Notes: generated by a model not told the origin, from the letters alone. Shown: positions 44,819 to 53,690, counted from the stretch's first letter. The stretch: 64,000 bases of DNA from Psychroserpens damuponensis (GCF_000826655.1 NZ_JXJO01000034.1:1-64000), one strand, 5' to 3'. Made by a program: numbers and translations.

Positions 44819-44822
44819 AGCA

Positions 44823-45374
44823 ATGAAAAATTACATAAAAGTCATATTACTCACATTAGTTTTGAATTCCTGTGGTAAAGCCATAAATACTATTGCTATT
44901 GAGGATGAAATGGAACATTCTGAAACGTTAACACTCCAAAAAGGTGATAACATAAAATTTTGGACAAAACTAAATTATAGATATCAAAACGCAATAGATT
45001 TAACTTATTCGGTAAGCATTTATAAAAATGATACACTTTACACATATTATAATTATTCGCCATTAACCACAAATCCTAGATATTTATCTTCTGATGAAAG
45101 GTGGATAATTTCAAAAAAAAGAAATCCAGATTGGGTAAAATACAATAAAAGACGCCTTACACTATTGGGATGGCGAGATAATGAAGATCTACGAGAAGAG
45201 TATCAAAAACAGAAACATATTATAACATACGGAATCAAGAAAATTGTAAAAGGAAAAAATGAACCCATCTTTACAGTTAAAGAAGATGGCGTCTATACTT
45301 TTAAAGCAAAACTACATGTTAGTAGCAACGATGTATTCAAAATAAATAAGGCCACAATTATCTTAAAAAAATAA
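44823..45374 (+). CDS. Lipoprotein of unknown function (possible unit 9)
   Basis: The lipobox LVLNSC precedes a beta-rich mature part with KGDNIKFWTKLNYRYQ and VKEDGVYTFKAKLHV. This resembles an Ig-like periplasmic domain but no family is certain. It follows the degraded repeat R8 and precedes R9. It probably belongs to the array's decaying end, but the ends of this unit no longer pair. Confidence 0.65.
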   Translation: MKNYIKVILLTLVLNSCGKAINTIAIEDEMEHSETLTLQKGDNIKFWTKLNYRYQNAIDLTYSVSIYKNDTLYTYYNYSPLTTNPRYLSSDERWIISKKRNPDWVKYNKRRLTLLGWRDNEDLREEYQKQKHIITYGIKKIVKGKNEPIFTVKEDGVYTFKAKLHVSSNDVFKINKATIILKK

Positions 45375-45390
45375 ATATTTAAATTAAAAC

Positions 45391-45525
45391 CGCACTACAG
45401 CAATACAGTAAAACAACACATCAATTTGCCCTTTCCTCCTTATTTTATACTTATTACTTCGGAAAAGTAACGAGTTCACAAAAGTTTTATAATTTAAATG
45501 TTTAACCACCTACAAACATGCATCC
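45391..45525 (+). repeat. Possible degraded attC-like repeat R9
   Basis: The segment ATAATTTAAATGTTTAACCACC, then CTACAAACATGCAT, aligns with the R2 right arm with a ~10-base deletion. A short TTACTTCGGAAAAGTAA palindrome replaces the centre. This is a weak assignment. Confidence 0.3.
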
Positions 45526-45557
45526 TTAATTGGAACGAGAATTAGAAAATAATAAGG

Positions 45558-46100
45558 ATATACAGAAAAATAGGATCACTGAAATCTCTAAGATCTGAAT
45601 TAGAAAAAGAATATGTTGAAGCATGTTCTAATCTTCAACGAAGAATACAAAACTGAAAAAATTAATATAGAAACTGACAAAATTGATAATCATATTACCG
45701 ATTTACAATGTAAAATTAACATGATTAACACTAAGCATGTTAACTTTCTAAAGCAAATACGCTCAAGTATAAAGCTATATTCCTTAAAAAAACAATCGAA
45801 TTATTATATTAAAAATAAAGATCAAATACTAAAAACTTCAGTAAAAGAGATAACTAGAAACATTGAAAATGATAAGATTTTCATACGAACATACGAAACG
45901 GATAATCAAAGTTTAATTGAAAAAGGAACAAAATATAACATCGAAAAATTAGAATTTACACGACATGTATTAGAAAATTCAAAAAATTTAATTTCAGGAG
46001 CAATCGGTGAAAATTTAGTGGTTAAAGAAATTAAAAAACCACCTGTAACTACCTTATTTATGATATTCATTTGCACTACAATGCTGTTAATTTGAAATAA
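45558..46100 (+). pseudogene. Frameshifted, truncated coiled-coil/NERD-like gene
   Basis: One frame encodes SLRSELEKEYVEACSNLQ and stops at an early TGA. The next frame (45613-46095) continues with a Lys/Asn/Ile-rich coiled coil and then ISGAIGENLVVKEIKK, the opening of a NERD-type nuclease-related domain. After a poly-A run a third frame continues with CNYLIYDIHLHYNAVNLK and stops at 46098. The pieces read as one broken gene with two frameshifts and a lost C-terminus. It lies at the right end of the array. Confidence 0.5.
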
Positions 46101-46212
46101 AATCTACTTAAACTATGCATCAGTCACGCTTTTCGCTACCACTTAAACAACTCATAAACAGTTATCTAAAAACAATAAGCCAGGCACATTTCCGAAGAAA
46201 ATAAAACCAATA

Positions 46213-46241
46213 TTGTATATCCAAATAAAAGCGTACCTTTG
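46213..46241 (+). promoter_or_regulatory. Promoter of the DEAD-box helicase gene
   Basis: TTG, 18 bases, then TACCTTTG, a match to the Bacteroidota -7 element TAnnTTTG. Initiation near 46248 would leave a leader of about 130 nt before the ATG at 46381. Confidence 0.6.
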
Positions 46242-46247
46242 CAACTT

Positions 46248-46380
46248 GAAAAATCCACGGGCTGGATTTATATAAATTCCTCAGAGTGAGGATGTGTTAC
46301 CTTGAAGTTTAAGTGTTTAGTATGTCGATTCGCTTCTTTTGTAACACTAAAGAACATAATCGAATACAACATAAAAAAGA
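46248..46380 (+). promoter_or_regulatory. Long structured 5' leader of the DEAD-box helicase mRNA
   Basis: The ~130-nt region contains CCTCAGAGTGAGG, a short hairpin. A longer-range GTGTTAC (about 46294) pairs with GTAACAC (about 46341). No ORF is present. Such leaders are known on cold-induced helicase mRNAs; that role is inferred here. Confidence 0.4.
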
Positions 46381-48294
46381 ATGAGCACATTCCAAGAACT
46401 CGGTCTTAATGAAGACCTATTACATGCTATTACCGATTTAGGATTTGAAAAACCTAGTGATGTACAAGCAAAAGCAATCCCAATTTTATTAGATGAAGAT
46501 ACAGATCTTGTAGCCTTAGCGCAAACAGGAACTGGAAAAACTGCTGCATTTGGTTTCCCAATGCTACATAAAATTGACGTAAACAGTCGTACAACCCAAG
46601 GGTTAATATTATCACCTACTCGTGAGCTTTGTTTACAAATTGCAAACGAACTTAAATTATACGGTAAATACTGTAAAGGTTTAAATGTTACTGCTATTTA
46701 TGGTGGAGCAAGCATCCATGATCAAGCACGATCTGTAAAACGTGGCGCACAAATTATTGTGGCAACTCCTGGTCGTATGAAAGATATGATTAGCAGAAAC
46801 ATGGTTGATATTTCTAAAATTGAATATTCGGTTTTAGATGAAGCAGATGAAATGTTAAACATGGGATTCTATGAAGACATTACAGATATCTTATCTCATA
46901 CACCCGAAGATAAAAATACATGGTTGTTCTCTGCAACCATGCCTAAAGAAGTGTCTAGAATTGCAAAAGATTTTATGCATGACCCAATTGAAATTACAGT
47001 TGGAAATAAAAACGAAAGTACAAGTCAAGTATCTCACGAATACTATTTGGTAAATGCTAGAGATCGTTACCAAGCCTTAAAACGTTTATGTGATGCTAAT
47101 CCTGATATATTCTCGGTAGTATTTTGTCGTACAAAACGTGATACTCAAAAAGTGGCAGAAAACTTAATTGAAGATGGTTACAGTGCAGGTGCTTTACACG
47201 GAGATTTAAGTCAGAACCAACGAGATTTGGTGATGAAATCTTTTAGAAACAAACAAATACAAATGCTAGTTGCAACAGATGTTGCTGCTCGTGGTATTGA
47301 TGTTGACGATATTACTCACGTCATTAATTACCAATTACCTGATGAAGCAGAAACGTACACTCACCGTTCTGGTAGAACTGGACGTGCTGGTAAAACCGGT
47401 ATTTCTATGGTTATTGTATCTAAGAGTGAAGTACGTAAAATTAAAAGTATTGAACGTATCATCAAGAAAGAATTTGAGAAAAAGGAAATTCCTGACGGCA
47501 TGGAAATTTGCGAAGTACAGCTCATGTCACTTGCCAATAAAATTCATAATACCGAAGTCAATGATGAGATTGACAAATACTTAACCAGTATCAACGAATT
47601 ATTTGTAGATACAGATAAAGATGAATTAATTAAAAAATTCTTCTCTGTAGAGTTTACACGTTTCTACAACTATTACCAAAAATCTAAAAATCTAAATGCA
47701 CCAAGTTCTTCTAGAGATTCTGAAAGAGGAGATTCTGGTGGACGCGGTTATGGTAGCAGTGCAAATGAAACACGTTACTTCATAAATGTAGGTAGAAAAG
47801 ATGGTTACGATTGGATGAAACTAAAAGATTTCTTAAAAGAAGTTTTAGAGCTAGGTCGTGATGATGTCTTTAAAGTTGACGTTAAAGAGAGTTTCTCTTT
47901 CTTTAATACTGAAAAAGATATTCAGGAGAAAGTATTGGCATTTTTTACAGACTTTAAGCATGACGGTCGCTTTGTTAACGTAGAAGTTAGTGAAGATAAA
48001 GGCAGAAGTCGTGGTGGACGATCTGGAGGTCGCTCTGGCGGAAGACGTGATGGTGGAGGCGGAAGACGCAGACGCGATGACAAACCAAGAGGAGATAGAC
48101 GCTCTAGCGGAAGACGTAGTGATTCTGGATCTGGCAATAGAAGCGACAGACGATCTTCTGGAGGAGATAGACGCTCTAGCGAAGGAGGCTCAAGAAACAG
48201 AAGTGATAGACGATCTTCTGGAGGCGACTCTAGACGCTCTGAAAATTCATCTTCAGGATTTGATAGACCAAGACGCTCTAGACGTAGAGATTAA
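46381..48294 (+). CDS. DEAD-box ATP-dependent RNA helicase
   Basis: Full helicase core: Q motif, AQTGTGKTAAFGFP (Walker A), PTRELCLQ, TPGRMKD, VLDEADEMLNMGF (DEAD), SATMP, IVATDV-type LVATDVAARGIDV and HRSGRTGRAGKTG. A DbpA-like RNA-binding domain follows (about residues 465-545, RYFINVGRKDGYDWMKLKDF), then a ~90-residue Arg/Gly/Ser-rich tail that adds non-specific RNA binding. This matches the CsdA/DeaD group in ribosome assembly or mRNA decay at low temperature. The gene has its own promoter and terminator. Confidence 0.95.
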   Translation: MSTFQELGLNEDLLHAITDLGFEKPSDVQAKAIPILLDEDTDLVALAQTGTGKTAAFGFPMLHKIDVNSRTTQGLILSPTRELCLQIANELKLYGKYCKGLNVTAIYGGASIHDQARSVKRGAQIIVATPGRMKDMISRNMVDISKIEYSVLDEADEMLNMGFYEDITDILSHTPEDKNTWLFSATMPKEVSRIAKDFMHDPIEITVGNKNESTSQVSHEYYLVNARDRYQALKRLCDANPDIFSVVFCRTKRDTQKVAENLIEDGYSAGALHGDLSQNQRDLVMKSFRNKQIQMLVATDVAARGIDVDDITHVINYQLPDEAETYTHRSGRTGRAGKTGISMVIVSKSEVRKIKSIERIIKKEFEKKEIPDGMEICEVQLMSLANKIHNTEVNDEIDKYLTSINELFVDTDKDELIKKFFSVEFTRFYNYYQKSKNLNAPSSSRDSERGDSGGRGYGSSANETRYFINVGRKDGYDWMKLKDFLKEVLELGRDDVFKVDVKESFSFFNTEKDIQEKVLAFFTDFKHDGRFVNVEVSEDKGRSRGGRSGGRSGGRRDGGGGRRRRDDKPRGDRRSSGRRSDSGSGNRSDRRSSGGDRRSSEGGSRNRSDRRSSGGDSRRSENSSSGFDRPRRSRRRD

Positions 48295-48347
48295 TAAACC
48301 AAATTAAAATTGAAGTCACATTTCAATTTTAAATAAATACACAAAAT

Positions 48348-48387
48348 TCCAATACTTGAAGTCTCACTTTAGGTGTTGGATTTTTTT
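48348..48387 (+). terminator. Terminator after the DEAD-box helicase gene
   Basis: CCAATAC-TTGAAGT / ACTTTAG-GTGTTGG forms an imperfect stem followed by ATTTTTTT, 54 bases after the stop. A weaker AT-rich stem-loop (48304-48332) precedes it. Confidence 0.65.
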
Positions 48388-48542
48388 GTTTTACACACTT
48401 TGTTCGTTAGTTTTACAAATAAGTATAGACTTATATACAAATTTTAAATGACGATTGAATACGTTAATATTTAGTCAAATTTACGACTACTACTCTATCG
48501 ATATGCAATTTGTTTATTACTTTTAACACTTCAAACTATGAC

Positions 48543-49322
48543 ATGAAGCACTTTTTAACACTTTTTTTATTTGTATCTCTAACTAGTTTTGGTTTTTCTC
48601 AAGAGACCGAAACATCTGTTAAAGGAACTATTATAGATTTAACTACAGACCAACCTATTGATCGTGTCAACATTGTCAATCTTAACCAAGTTATAGGAAC
48701 CTCTTCTAATGAAGAAGGTCATTTTGAAATTAAAGCCCAACTCAATGACACCTTGCATTTGTCTTACTTAGGTTATAAATCTATTAAAGTTAGAGTAACC
48801 AATGATTGGCTAAAATTTGGAGATACTAAAATTGGTATGGTCGAGTCTGCATTGGCTTTAGAAGAAGTGGTTGTCAACCAATTAAAATTAACAGGTTACC
48901 TAGAAATTGATGTAAAGCAAGTTCCAATTGTGTCAAATCATAGATACAGTATTTCTGGTTTAAATAGTGGCTATGAAGCTGGAAACAGAAGACCTAACGC
49001 AGTAAGTAAAGTTTTAGGCGCTATTTTTAATCCTGCAGATTTCTTGCATAATATCTTCGGAAAAAAGCCTAACGAATTACGTAAGTTAAAGAAAATGAAA
49101 GAGGATGATGAGATTAGAAACCTACTTGCCTCTCGTTTTGATAGAGAAATGCTAACCGTATTATTACAAGTTGACAAATACGATTTAGATGAAATTGTAA
49201 ATCAATGTAATTACTCAGCAGCTTTTATAAACTCTGCAAACGACCTTCAAATGTTAGATGCGATTAGCGAATGCTATGAAGAATACAAAATTCTTAATAG
49301 AAATAAATCTGGTAGGTTTTAA
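48543..49322 (+). CDS. Secreted CarboxypepD_reg-like domain protein
   Basis: A signal peptide (MKHFLTLFLFVSLTSFGFSQ) is followed by a carboxypeptidase regulatory-like domain (about 28-115): VKGTIIDLTTDQPID, NLNQVIGTSSNEEGHFEIK, DTLHLSYLGYKS. This domain is common at the N-terminus of TonB-dependent transporters, but here no barrel follows; the remaining ~150 residues are of unknown type. The ATG giving MKHFLTL was chosen over an upstream ATG that adds 11 residues before the signal. Function unknown. Confidence 0.82.
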   Translation: MKHFLTLFLFVSLTSFGFSQETETSVKGTIIDLTTDQPIDRVNIVNLNQVIGTSSNEEGHFEIKAQLNDTLHLSYLGYKSIKVRVTNDWLKFGDTKIGMVESALALEEVVVNQLKLTGYLEIDVKQVPIVSNHRYSISGLNSGYEAGNRRPNAVSKVLGAIFNPADFLHNIFGKKPNELRKLKKMKEDDEIRNLLASRFDREMLTVLLQVDKYDLDEIVNQCNYSAAFINSANDLQMLDAISECYEEYKILNRNKSGRF

Positions 49323-49333
49323 TCTACAACTAT

Positions 49334-49990
49334 TTATCCCTTTTCATAAAAACGATCAATGACTTGCTCATAACTCTTAATCGTTTTTTTACACCAATCT
49401 AATCGTTTTTCTAATTGCTCTTCGTGGGTCAATTGCCAAGGCACATCACTTGCTTTTAATCTTGTGGTAACATCTTGTAATATAATAGCTGCAGATACTG
49501 AAATATTTAAACTTTCAGTAAAGCCAACCATAGGTATTTTTAAAAAACAATCGGCTTCATTAATGACTTCTTGAGATAATCCTTCTGTCTCTCTTCCGAA
49601 GAAAAAACACGATTTTTTAGTAATATCAAATTCTGATAACACACTATCGTTTTCGTGAGGCGTCGTCGCTACAATTTGATAACCTTGCTGTTTTAAATCT
49701 TTAAGCGATGTTTTTACACTATGATATCTATGTAAATCCACCCATTTTTGTGCTCCCATAGCAATCTCACGATCTATATCTTTAGAGTTTTGCTCTTCTA
49801 CAATATGAAGCTCTTGAATTCCAAACACATCGCAACTACGCATAACAGCACTTGTGTTATGCAATTGGTACACATCTTCTGTCGCTACCGTAAAATGTTT
49901 GGTGCGTTGAGAAATCACCTGTTCAAACCTGGCTTTACGTTGCTCTGTGAGGTAACTTTCTAGATGTTCTAATAATTTTATATCAATCAT
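49334..49990 (-). CDS. trmH: tRNA (guanosine-2'-O-)methyltransferase, TrmH/SpoU family
   Basis: 218 aa SPOUT methyltransferase. Motif 1 is NTSAVMRSCDVFGI, motif 2 FFFGRETEGLSQEV and motif 3 IPMVGFTESLNISVSAAI. The C-terminal tail with WQLTHEEQLEKRLDW is typical of TrmH, which makes Gm18 in tRNA. It lies convergent with the CarboxypepD_reg protein gene, only 11 bp away. Confidence 0.93.
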   Translation of the reverse strand: MIDIKLLEHLESYLTEQRKARFEQVISQRTKHFTVATEDVYQLHNTSAVMRSCDVFGIQELHIVEEQNSKDIDREIAMGAQKWVDLHRYHSVKTSLKDLKQQGYQIVATTPHENDSVLSEFDITKKSCFFFGRETEGLSQEVINEADCFLKIPMVGFTESLNISVSAAIILQDVTTRLKASDVPWQLTHEEQLEKRLDWCKKTIKSYEQVIDRFYEKG

Positions 49991-50026
49991 TAAAAATTTT
50001 TATATTTATGAAAATAAATAATCTAC

Positions 50027-51229
50027 ATGACACTAAAAAACCTACCAATTCTTTTTTTATTCTTTGGGGTAATTAATCAGACTATTTGGGCTCAAGATAC
50101 TGCAAATACCATTGAAAATGATACCATAAGCTATAGCGAAGATAACTCCCAAAAAGTTATTGAGTTTGGCCAAAAAATAGAATCTATAATTCATGAAAGC
50201 AACAGCGATTTATTTGTTACAAATTTAAATAAAGACAAATTTTTTGACCGTGTTTTAAGTGGTTATTCTAAAAAAGATCGTGAAGATAATTATATAAAAG
50301 GCTTTTTGGAAGGAATGGATAATGCCTTAAAATCTTTTCCTGGAGAAATTATTGCAGATGTTGAAAATGGCGCTTATTATGACTTTATCAATTATAGATA
50401 TGACCTAGATTCTCAAACGTACTATATACTGTTTAGATTATATTCTGCCGAGACTGGCATGAATTATCATGATTACAGACTCGTTAAAACCAATGGAGAA
50501 ATACAATTCTCTGATATGTATATCTATTTAACTGGTGAGCATTTTACGAGCACAATTGGACGTCTCATGCAATACTCAGTACCTAAAAACTCTGTAGTAA
50601 AACAACAAGTAAAAAATCCTGAAGTTAAAGATTTGTATAAAGCGTTTCTCTATAATAAAACGGGAAAATATGAGAAAGCTTATAAAATCATGGATGGGTT
50701 TAAATCTGAATTAGCTAAAGAAAAATTCCTTCTCATATTTAAAACTTTAATAGCAGCTCAAATTGATGAAGCAAAATACTTAAAATCATTAGAAGATTTG
50801 ATTTCGGCCTTTCCAGAAGATCATACCATCGCACTCAATAAAGTAGATTATTATATTTATAAGGAAGAGTATTATGAAGCGATACAAGTTGTAAATCAAC
50901 TTCAAAATGAAACCGAAGACGATTTTTTAAACTTTTTTAAAGCAGGAATTGCTTTTGAAGATAAAAATTATGATTTAGCACTTAACTTGTACACGTATAC
51001 TATTGATAATTATCCTGATTTTTTCGAAGGGCAATCTGGTTATTTAAGCACTTTAGTAATGATGGAAAACTACGATGAAACTAACAATTACTTAGATAGA
51101 TTACTTACCGAAGGCTACGAAAAACAAGATCTTATAGATTATATCGAAGAAGAAGATGAATATGGACAAAACATGTTAGATGGTTATTCTAAATCTAAAA
51201 ATTTTGCAGCCTGGAAAAAAGCTAAATAA
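50027..51229 (+). CDS. Exported TPR-like protein
   Basis: A signal peptide (ends IWAQD) precedes ~380 residues. The N-terminal half has a beta-rich domain of unknown type (YDFINYRYDLDSQTYYILFRL). The C-terminal half holds TPR-like helices (LYKAFLYNKTGKYEKAYKIM; YDLALNLYTYTIDNYPDFF). It ends directly before the sirtuin gene (TAAATG junction), so both may be co-transcribed. Function unknown. Confidence 0.75.
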   Translation: MTLKNLPILFLFFGVINQTIWAQDTANTIENDTISYSEDNSQKVIEFGQKIESIIHESNSDLFVTNLNKDKFFDRVLSGYSKKDREDNYIKGFLEGMDNALKSFPGEIIADVENGAYYDFINYRYDLDSQTYYILFRLYSAETGMNYHDYRLVKTNGEIQFSDMYIYLTGEHFTSTIGRLMQYSVPKNSVVKQQVKNPEVKDLYKAFLYNKTGKYEKAYKIMDGFKSELAKEKFLLIFKTLIAAQIDEAKYLKSLEDLISAFPEDHTIALNKVDYYIYKEEYYEAIQVVNQLQNETEDDFLNFFKAGIAFEDKNYDLALNLYTYTIDNYPDFFEGQSGYLSTLVMMENYDETNNYLDRLLTEGYEKQDLIDYIEEEDEYGQNMLDGYSKSKNFAAWKKAK

Positions 51230-51904
51230 ATGAAACACTTAGTCGTTTTAACTGGAGCAGGAATAAGTGCCGAAAGTGGTATAAAAACCTTTAGAGATGC
51301 TGACGGACTCTGGGAAGGTCATGATGTTATGGAAGTGGCAACACCTCAAGGATTTGCTAAAAACCCAAAACTTGTTCTAGAATTTTACAACCAACGTCGT
51401 AAGCAATTACACGAGGTACAACCCAATAGTGCACACTATGATTTAGCTGCTTTAGAAAACGATTATAAAGTGACCATAATAACACAAAATGTTGATGATT
51501 TACATGAACGTGCAGGTAGCACAAATGTAATCCATCTTCATGGTGAGTTACTCAAAGTAAAAAGCACAAAAAACGAACATGATATACAATCTTGGTCTGG
51601 TAATTTAAATTTAGGAGATGTGTGTAAAAAAGGCCATCAATTGCGACCACATATTGTGTGGTTTGGTGAAGATGTCCCTATGATAGAACAATCTATAAAC
51701 ATTTGTCAATCTGCCGACATTTTATTAATCATAGGCACTTCAATGCAAGTTTATCCTGCAGCAGGTTTAATGAACTATGTCTCTAGTAAAACTCCAGTGT
51801 ATTTTATTGATCCAAAACCTGCTATTAAAAGTACAAATCGTATTACCGTCATTACAGACACTGCTACTAATGGCATGAAAACCTTTAAAACAGTATTAAA
51901 ATAA
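51230..51904 (+). CDS. cobB: Sir2-family NAD-dependent deacylase
   Basis: 224 aa sirtuin. NAD motifs: LTGAGISAESGIKTFRD, TQNVDDLHERAG, catalytic His in IHLHGELL, IVWFGEDVP and LIIGTSMQVYPAAGL. The FYNQRR part provides the Tyr/Arg pair linked with desuccinylase/demalonylase activity in the class III group. The zinc site is degenerate: only one Cys (DVCKKGH) remains where four are usual. Many Bacteroidota copies look similar. It abuts the upstream TPR gene. Confidence 0.92.
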   Translation: MKHLVVLTGAGISAESGIKTFRDADGLWEGHDVMEVATPQGFAKNPKLVLEFYNQRRKQLHEVQPNSAHYDLAALENDYKVTIITQNVDDLHERAGSTNVIHLHGELLKVKSTKNEHDIQSWSGNLNLGDVCKKGHQLRPHIVWFGEDVPMIEQSINICQSADILLIIGTSMQVYPAAGLMNYVSSKTPVYFIDPKPAIKSTNRITVITDTATNGMKTFKTVLK

Positions 51905-51939
51905 TACGCACTAGTAAAATTGATAATAGTACACTCAAT

Positions 51940-52140
51940 TTAATCATCACTAGAAAGTTTAAAAAAGTCATTAACTGGTTTTTTAAATACTTCGGAAAGT
52001 TTAAGCGCCAAAACCGTCGATGGCACATATCTATTAGCCTCAATCGAATTTATAGTTTGACGCGATACTCCAATTTTTTTGGCTAAATCATCCTGTGTTA
52101 AACTTAAAATAGCACGCTCTACTTTAATTGTATTTTTCAT
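51940..52140 (-). CDS. XRE-family transcriptional regulator
   Basis: 66 aa, one Cro/C1-type HTH: LTQDDLAKKIGVSRQTIN, then SIEANRYVPSTVLALKLSEV. It overlaps the stop of the upstream membrane-protein gene by one base (TAATG). The pair of a four-helix membrane protein and a short XRE regulator is common in bacteria; the regulator probably controls its own operon. Confidence 0.9.
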   Translation of the reverse strand: MKNTIKVERAILSLTQDDLAKKIGVSRQTINSIEANRYVPSTVLALKLSEVFKKPVNDFFKLSSDD

Positions 52141-52598
52141 TACCTGTAACGCTTTAAGTTGTGATAAAACATAAGTTGAATCATTAACATAAATAACAAC
52201 ACTTGAAAATCACCCAAATCTTTAAACGCCTCTCCTCCAGAGTGCACCACATTAGAAACACCAAACTCAACGTAAGGCATAATTAAAGCATAAACAACGC
52301 CAATTACAAAAGCAATAGCATATGATTGTGCTCTTAAACTATGAGTCATCTCATCTTCAATTTTATCTTTAGACATTGACATGACCAGCATACCAACTAA
52401 CATCGTTTTTTGTAGCAACTGTTTTAACCATAACGTATCGCCTTCTAGAACAAAAGCTCTTACAAACATTAAAGCAATAGATAGTAAAACTATAACTACT
52501 CCAATAGTCATGAATCGATGAGGCAACCTAAAATTTAATAATTTATTAAATCGCTTGCGCTCACAATTAATTTGGTTTTCTAAATCCATAATTGACAA
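52140..52598 (-). CDS. Membrane protein paired with an XRE regulator
   Basis: 152 aa with about four membrane helices (27-49, 62-80, 95-115, 130-145). The loop SMSKDKIEDEMTHSLRAQSY is typical of membrane proteins found next to small XRE regulators. No enzymatic motif is visible. An alternative start lies three codons downstream. It is transcribed with the XRE gene (one-base overlap). Function unknown. Confidence 0.8.
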   Translation of the reverse strand: MSIMDLENQINCERKRFNKLLNFRLPHRFMTIGVVIVLLSIALMFVRAFVLEGDTLWLKQLLQKTMLVGMLVMSMSKDKIEDEMTHSLRAQSYAIAFVIGVVYALIMPYVEFGVSNVVHSGGEAFKDLGDFQVLLFMLMIQLMFYHNLKRYR

Positions 52599-52727
52599 GT
52601 ATATTTTATATTAAGTAAAAACATTTTTACCTTATGACAAATATACTTTACATTTTAAAATTACGCAAATATAAATTATAGGGGATTCAAAACTGGATTG
52701 GTGTAAACAAAAAATGTTATGAAGGCT

Positions 52728-53636
52728 TTAACTAAAAATATCTAATAATGCAGGTTTTAGGTGATGAAAATTAAAACTAAAACCTTTTTTTTCAATTTTA
52801 GTTCCACAAACCCGTTGACTTTCAAACAACAAAATATGCATCTCACCCAACACAAGTTTCATTGCAAATTTTGGGATATTTGGTAAAAATAAAGGTTTAT
52901 CAAGTACTGTAGCCACCGTTTTTGTTAGTTCGGTATTGCTTACAGGATTAGGAGCCACAGCATTATAAATGCCTTCTAAATTATGAGTGACAGCAAACAC
53001 GAATAATCGCGCTAAATCAACAACATGTATCCAAGATTGCCATTGGTCTCCAGTTCCAAATGGTGCACCTGCTCCAAACCGAATGGGTTTAGCCATCTCT
53101 GGTAATGCTCCTCCATGTTTAGATAATACTAAACCAATTCTAATTTTTGCTACTGTAATACCAATAGAAGAAAATTGATCAACAACAGTTTCCCATTGCT
53201 CTACAACCTGCCCCAAAAATGAATTTGAAACTATTGCTTCGTCTTCATCATAATATTTTGTTAGCGAATCTGGATAGATACCAATGGCACTAGCAGAAAC
53301 AATTTGCTTTACAGGAAAATTATGTGCGGTAATCGTATCATATAATAATTGAGCCGTTTGCGTTCGGCTAGTTATAATTTCTTTTTTATAGGCCTCTGTC
53401 CAACGCTTTGAAATGGTTGCGCCCACAAGATTTATTATAGTGGTTACACCTTCAAAACAAGCTGCATCTATTTCATTCTCGTCAGGATCCCAATAAAAGC
53501 CTTTATAATGTTTTTGAGTACTGAGTTTATCTTTTGAGGTGGTTAGGTAATGCACGTTTATATGTTGCTCATGACAAATGTTTACAATTTCTTTGCCAAT
53601 TAAACCTGTTGCACCTGTAATTAAAACTGTTTTCAT
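52728..53636 (-). CDS. TIGR01777-type NAD-dependent epimerase-like protein
   Basis: 302 aa extended SDR: the Rossmann motif VLITGATGLIGKEI, then YWDPDENEID, INLVGATISKRWTEAYKKEI and SASAIGIY. The C-terminal region contains DLARLFVFA and the typical FGEMHILLF-type end, here LGEMHILLFESQRV. The family (YfcH/SulA-like) has no fixed function. Transcribed alone. Confidence 0.9.
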   Translation of the reverse strand: MKTVLITGATGLIGKEIVNICHEQHINVHYLTTSKDKLSTQKHYKGFYWDPDENEIDAACFEGVTTIINLVGATISKRWTEAYKKEIITSRTQTAQLLYDTITAHNFPVKQIVSASAIGIYPDSLTKYYDEDEAIVSNSFLGQVVEQWETVVDQFSSIGITVAKIRIGLVLSKHGGALPEMAKPIRFGAGAPFGTGDQWQSWIHVVDLARLFVFAVTHNLEGIYNAVAPNPVSNTELTKTVATVLDKPLFLPNIPKFAMKLVLGEMHILLFESQRVCGTKIEKKGFSFNFHHLKPALLDIFS

Positions 53637-53690
53637 AGTCTTACAAAGTTAATGAATCTTTGTACTAGAACTCAGAAGTTTAGTAAGGGT

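Larger units (their letters stand above)
35137..44820 (+). mobile_element. Integron-like gene-cassette array (CALIN-like), no integrase in window
   Basis: Eight gene units, all on the + strand, are divided by ~120-135 bp imperfect palindromes. Unit boundaries, taken at G|TT, fall at about 35162, 35945, 37223, 38407, 39399, 42047, 43594 and 44163, giving units of 783, 1278, 1184, 992, 2648, 1547, 569 and ~655 bp. Upstream and downstream ends of each of the first six units form a private inverted repeat. This matches cassette architecture: one or more genes followed by a recombination site. Contents: WG-repeat, AbiH, a 60-aa ORF plus an Imm49-like protein, DUF5694, TetR-GNAT-RsgA, LuxR/DUF4199/DUF1801, SRPBCC, GNAT. 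Integron identity is an inference; no tyrosine recombinase or attI was seen. Confidence 0.65.

Noticed and set aside
35137-44820. CRISPR array or IS elements as explanation for the repeats
   Set aside because: Spacing is 0.6-2.6 kb with intact genes between, repeats are ~130 bp and variable, and no cas gene or transposase is present.
45459-45475. Short TTACTTCGGAAAAGTAA palindrome as an operator
   Set aside because: It sits inside a degraded repeat and contains the over-represented CTTCGGAA motif, so a separate operator role is not supported.
47270-48307. Alternative-frame ORFs in the 3' part of the DEAD-box helicase
   Set aside because: They arise from the Arg/Gly/Ser-rich low-complexity tail and its codon bias; the main frame has all helicase motifs.
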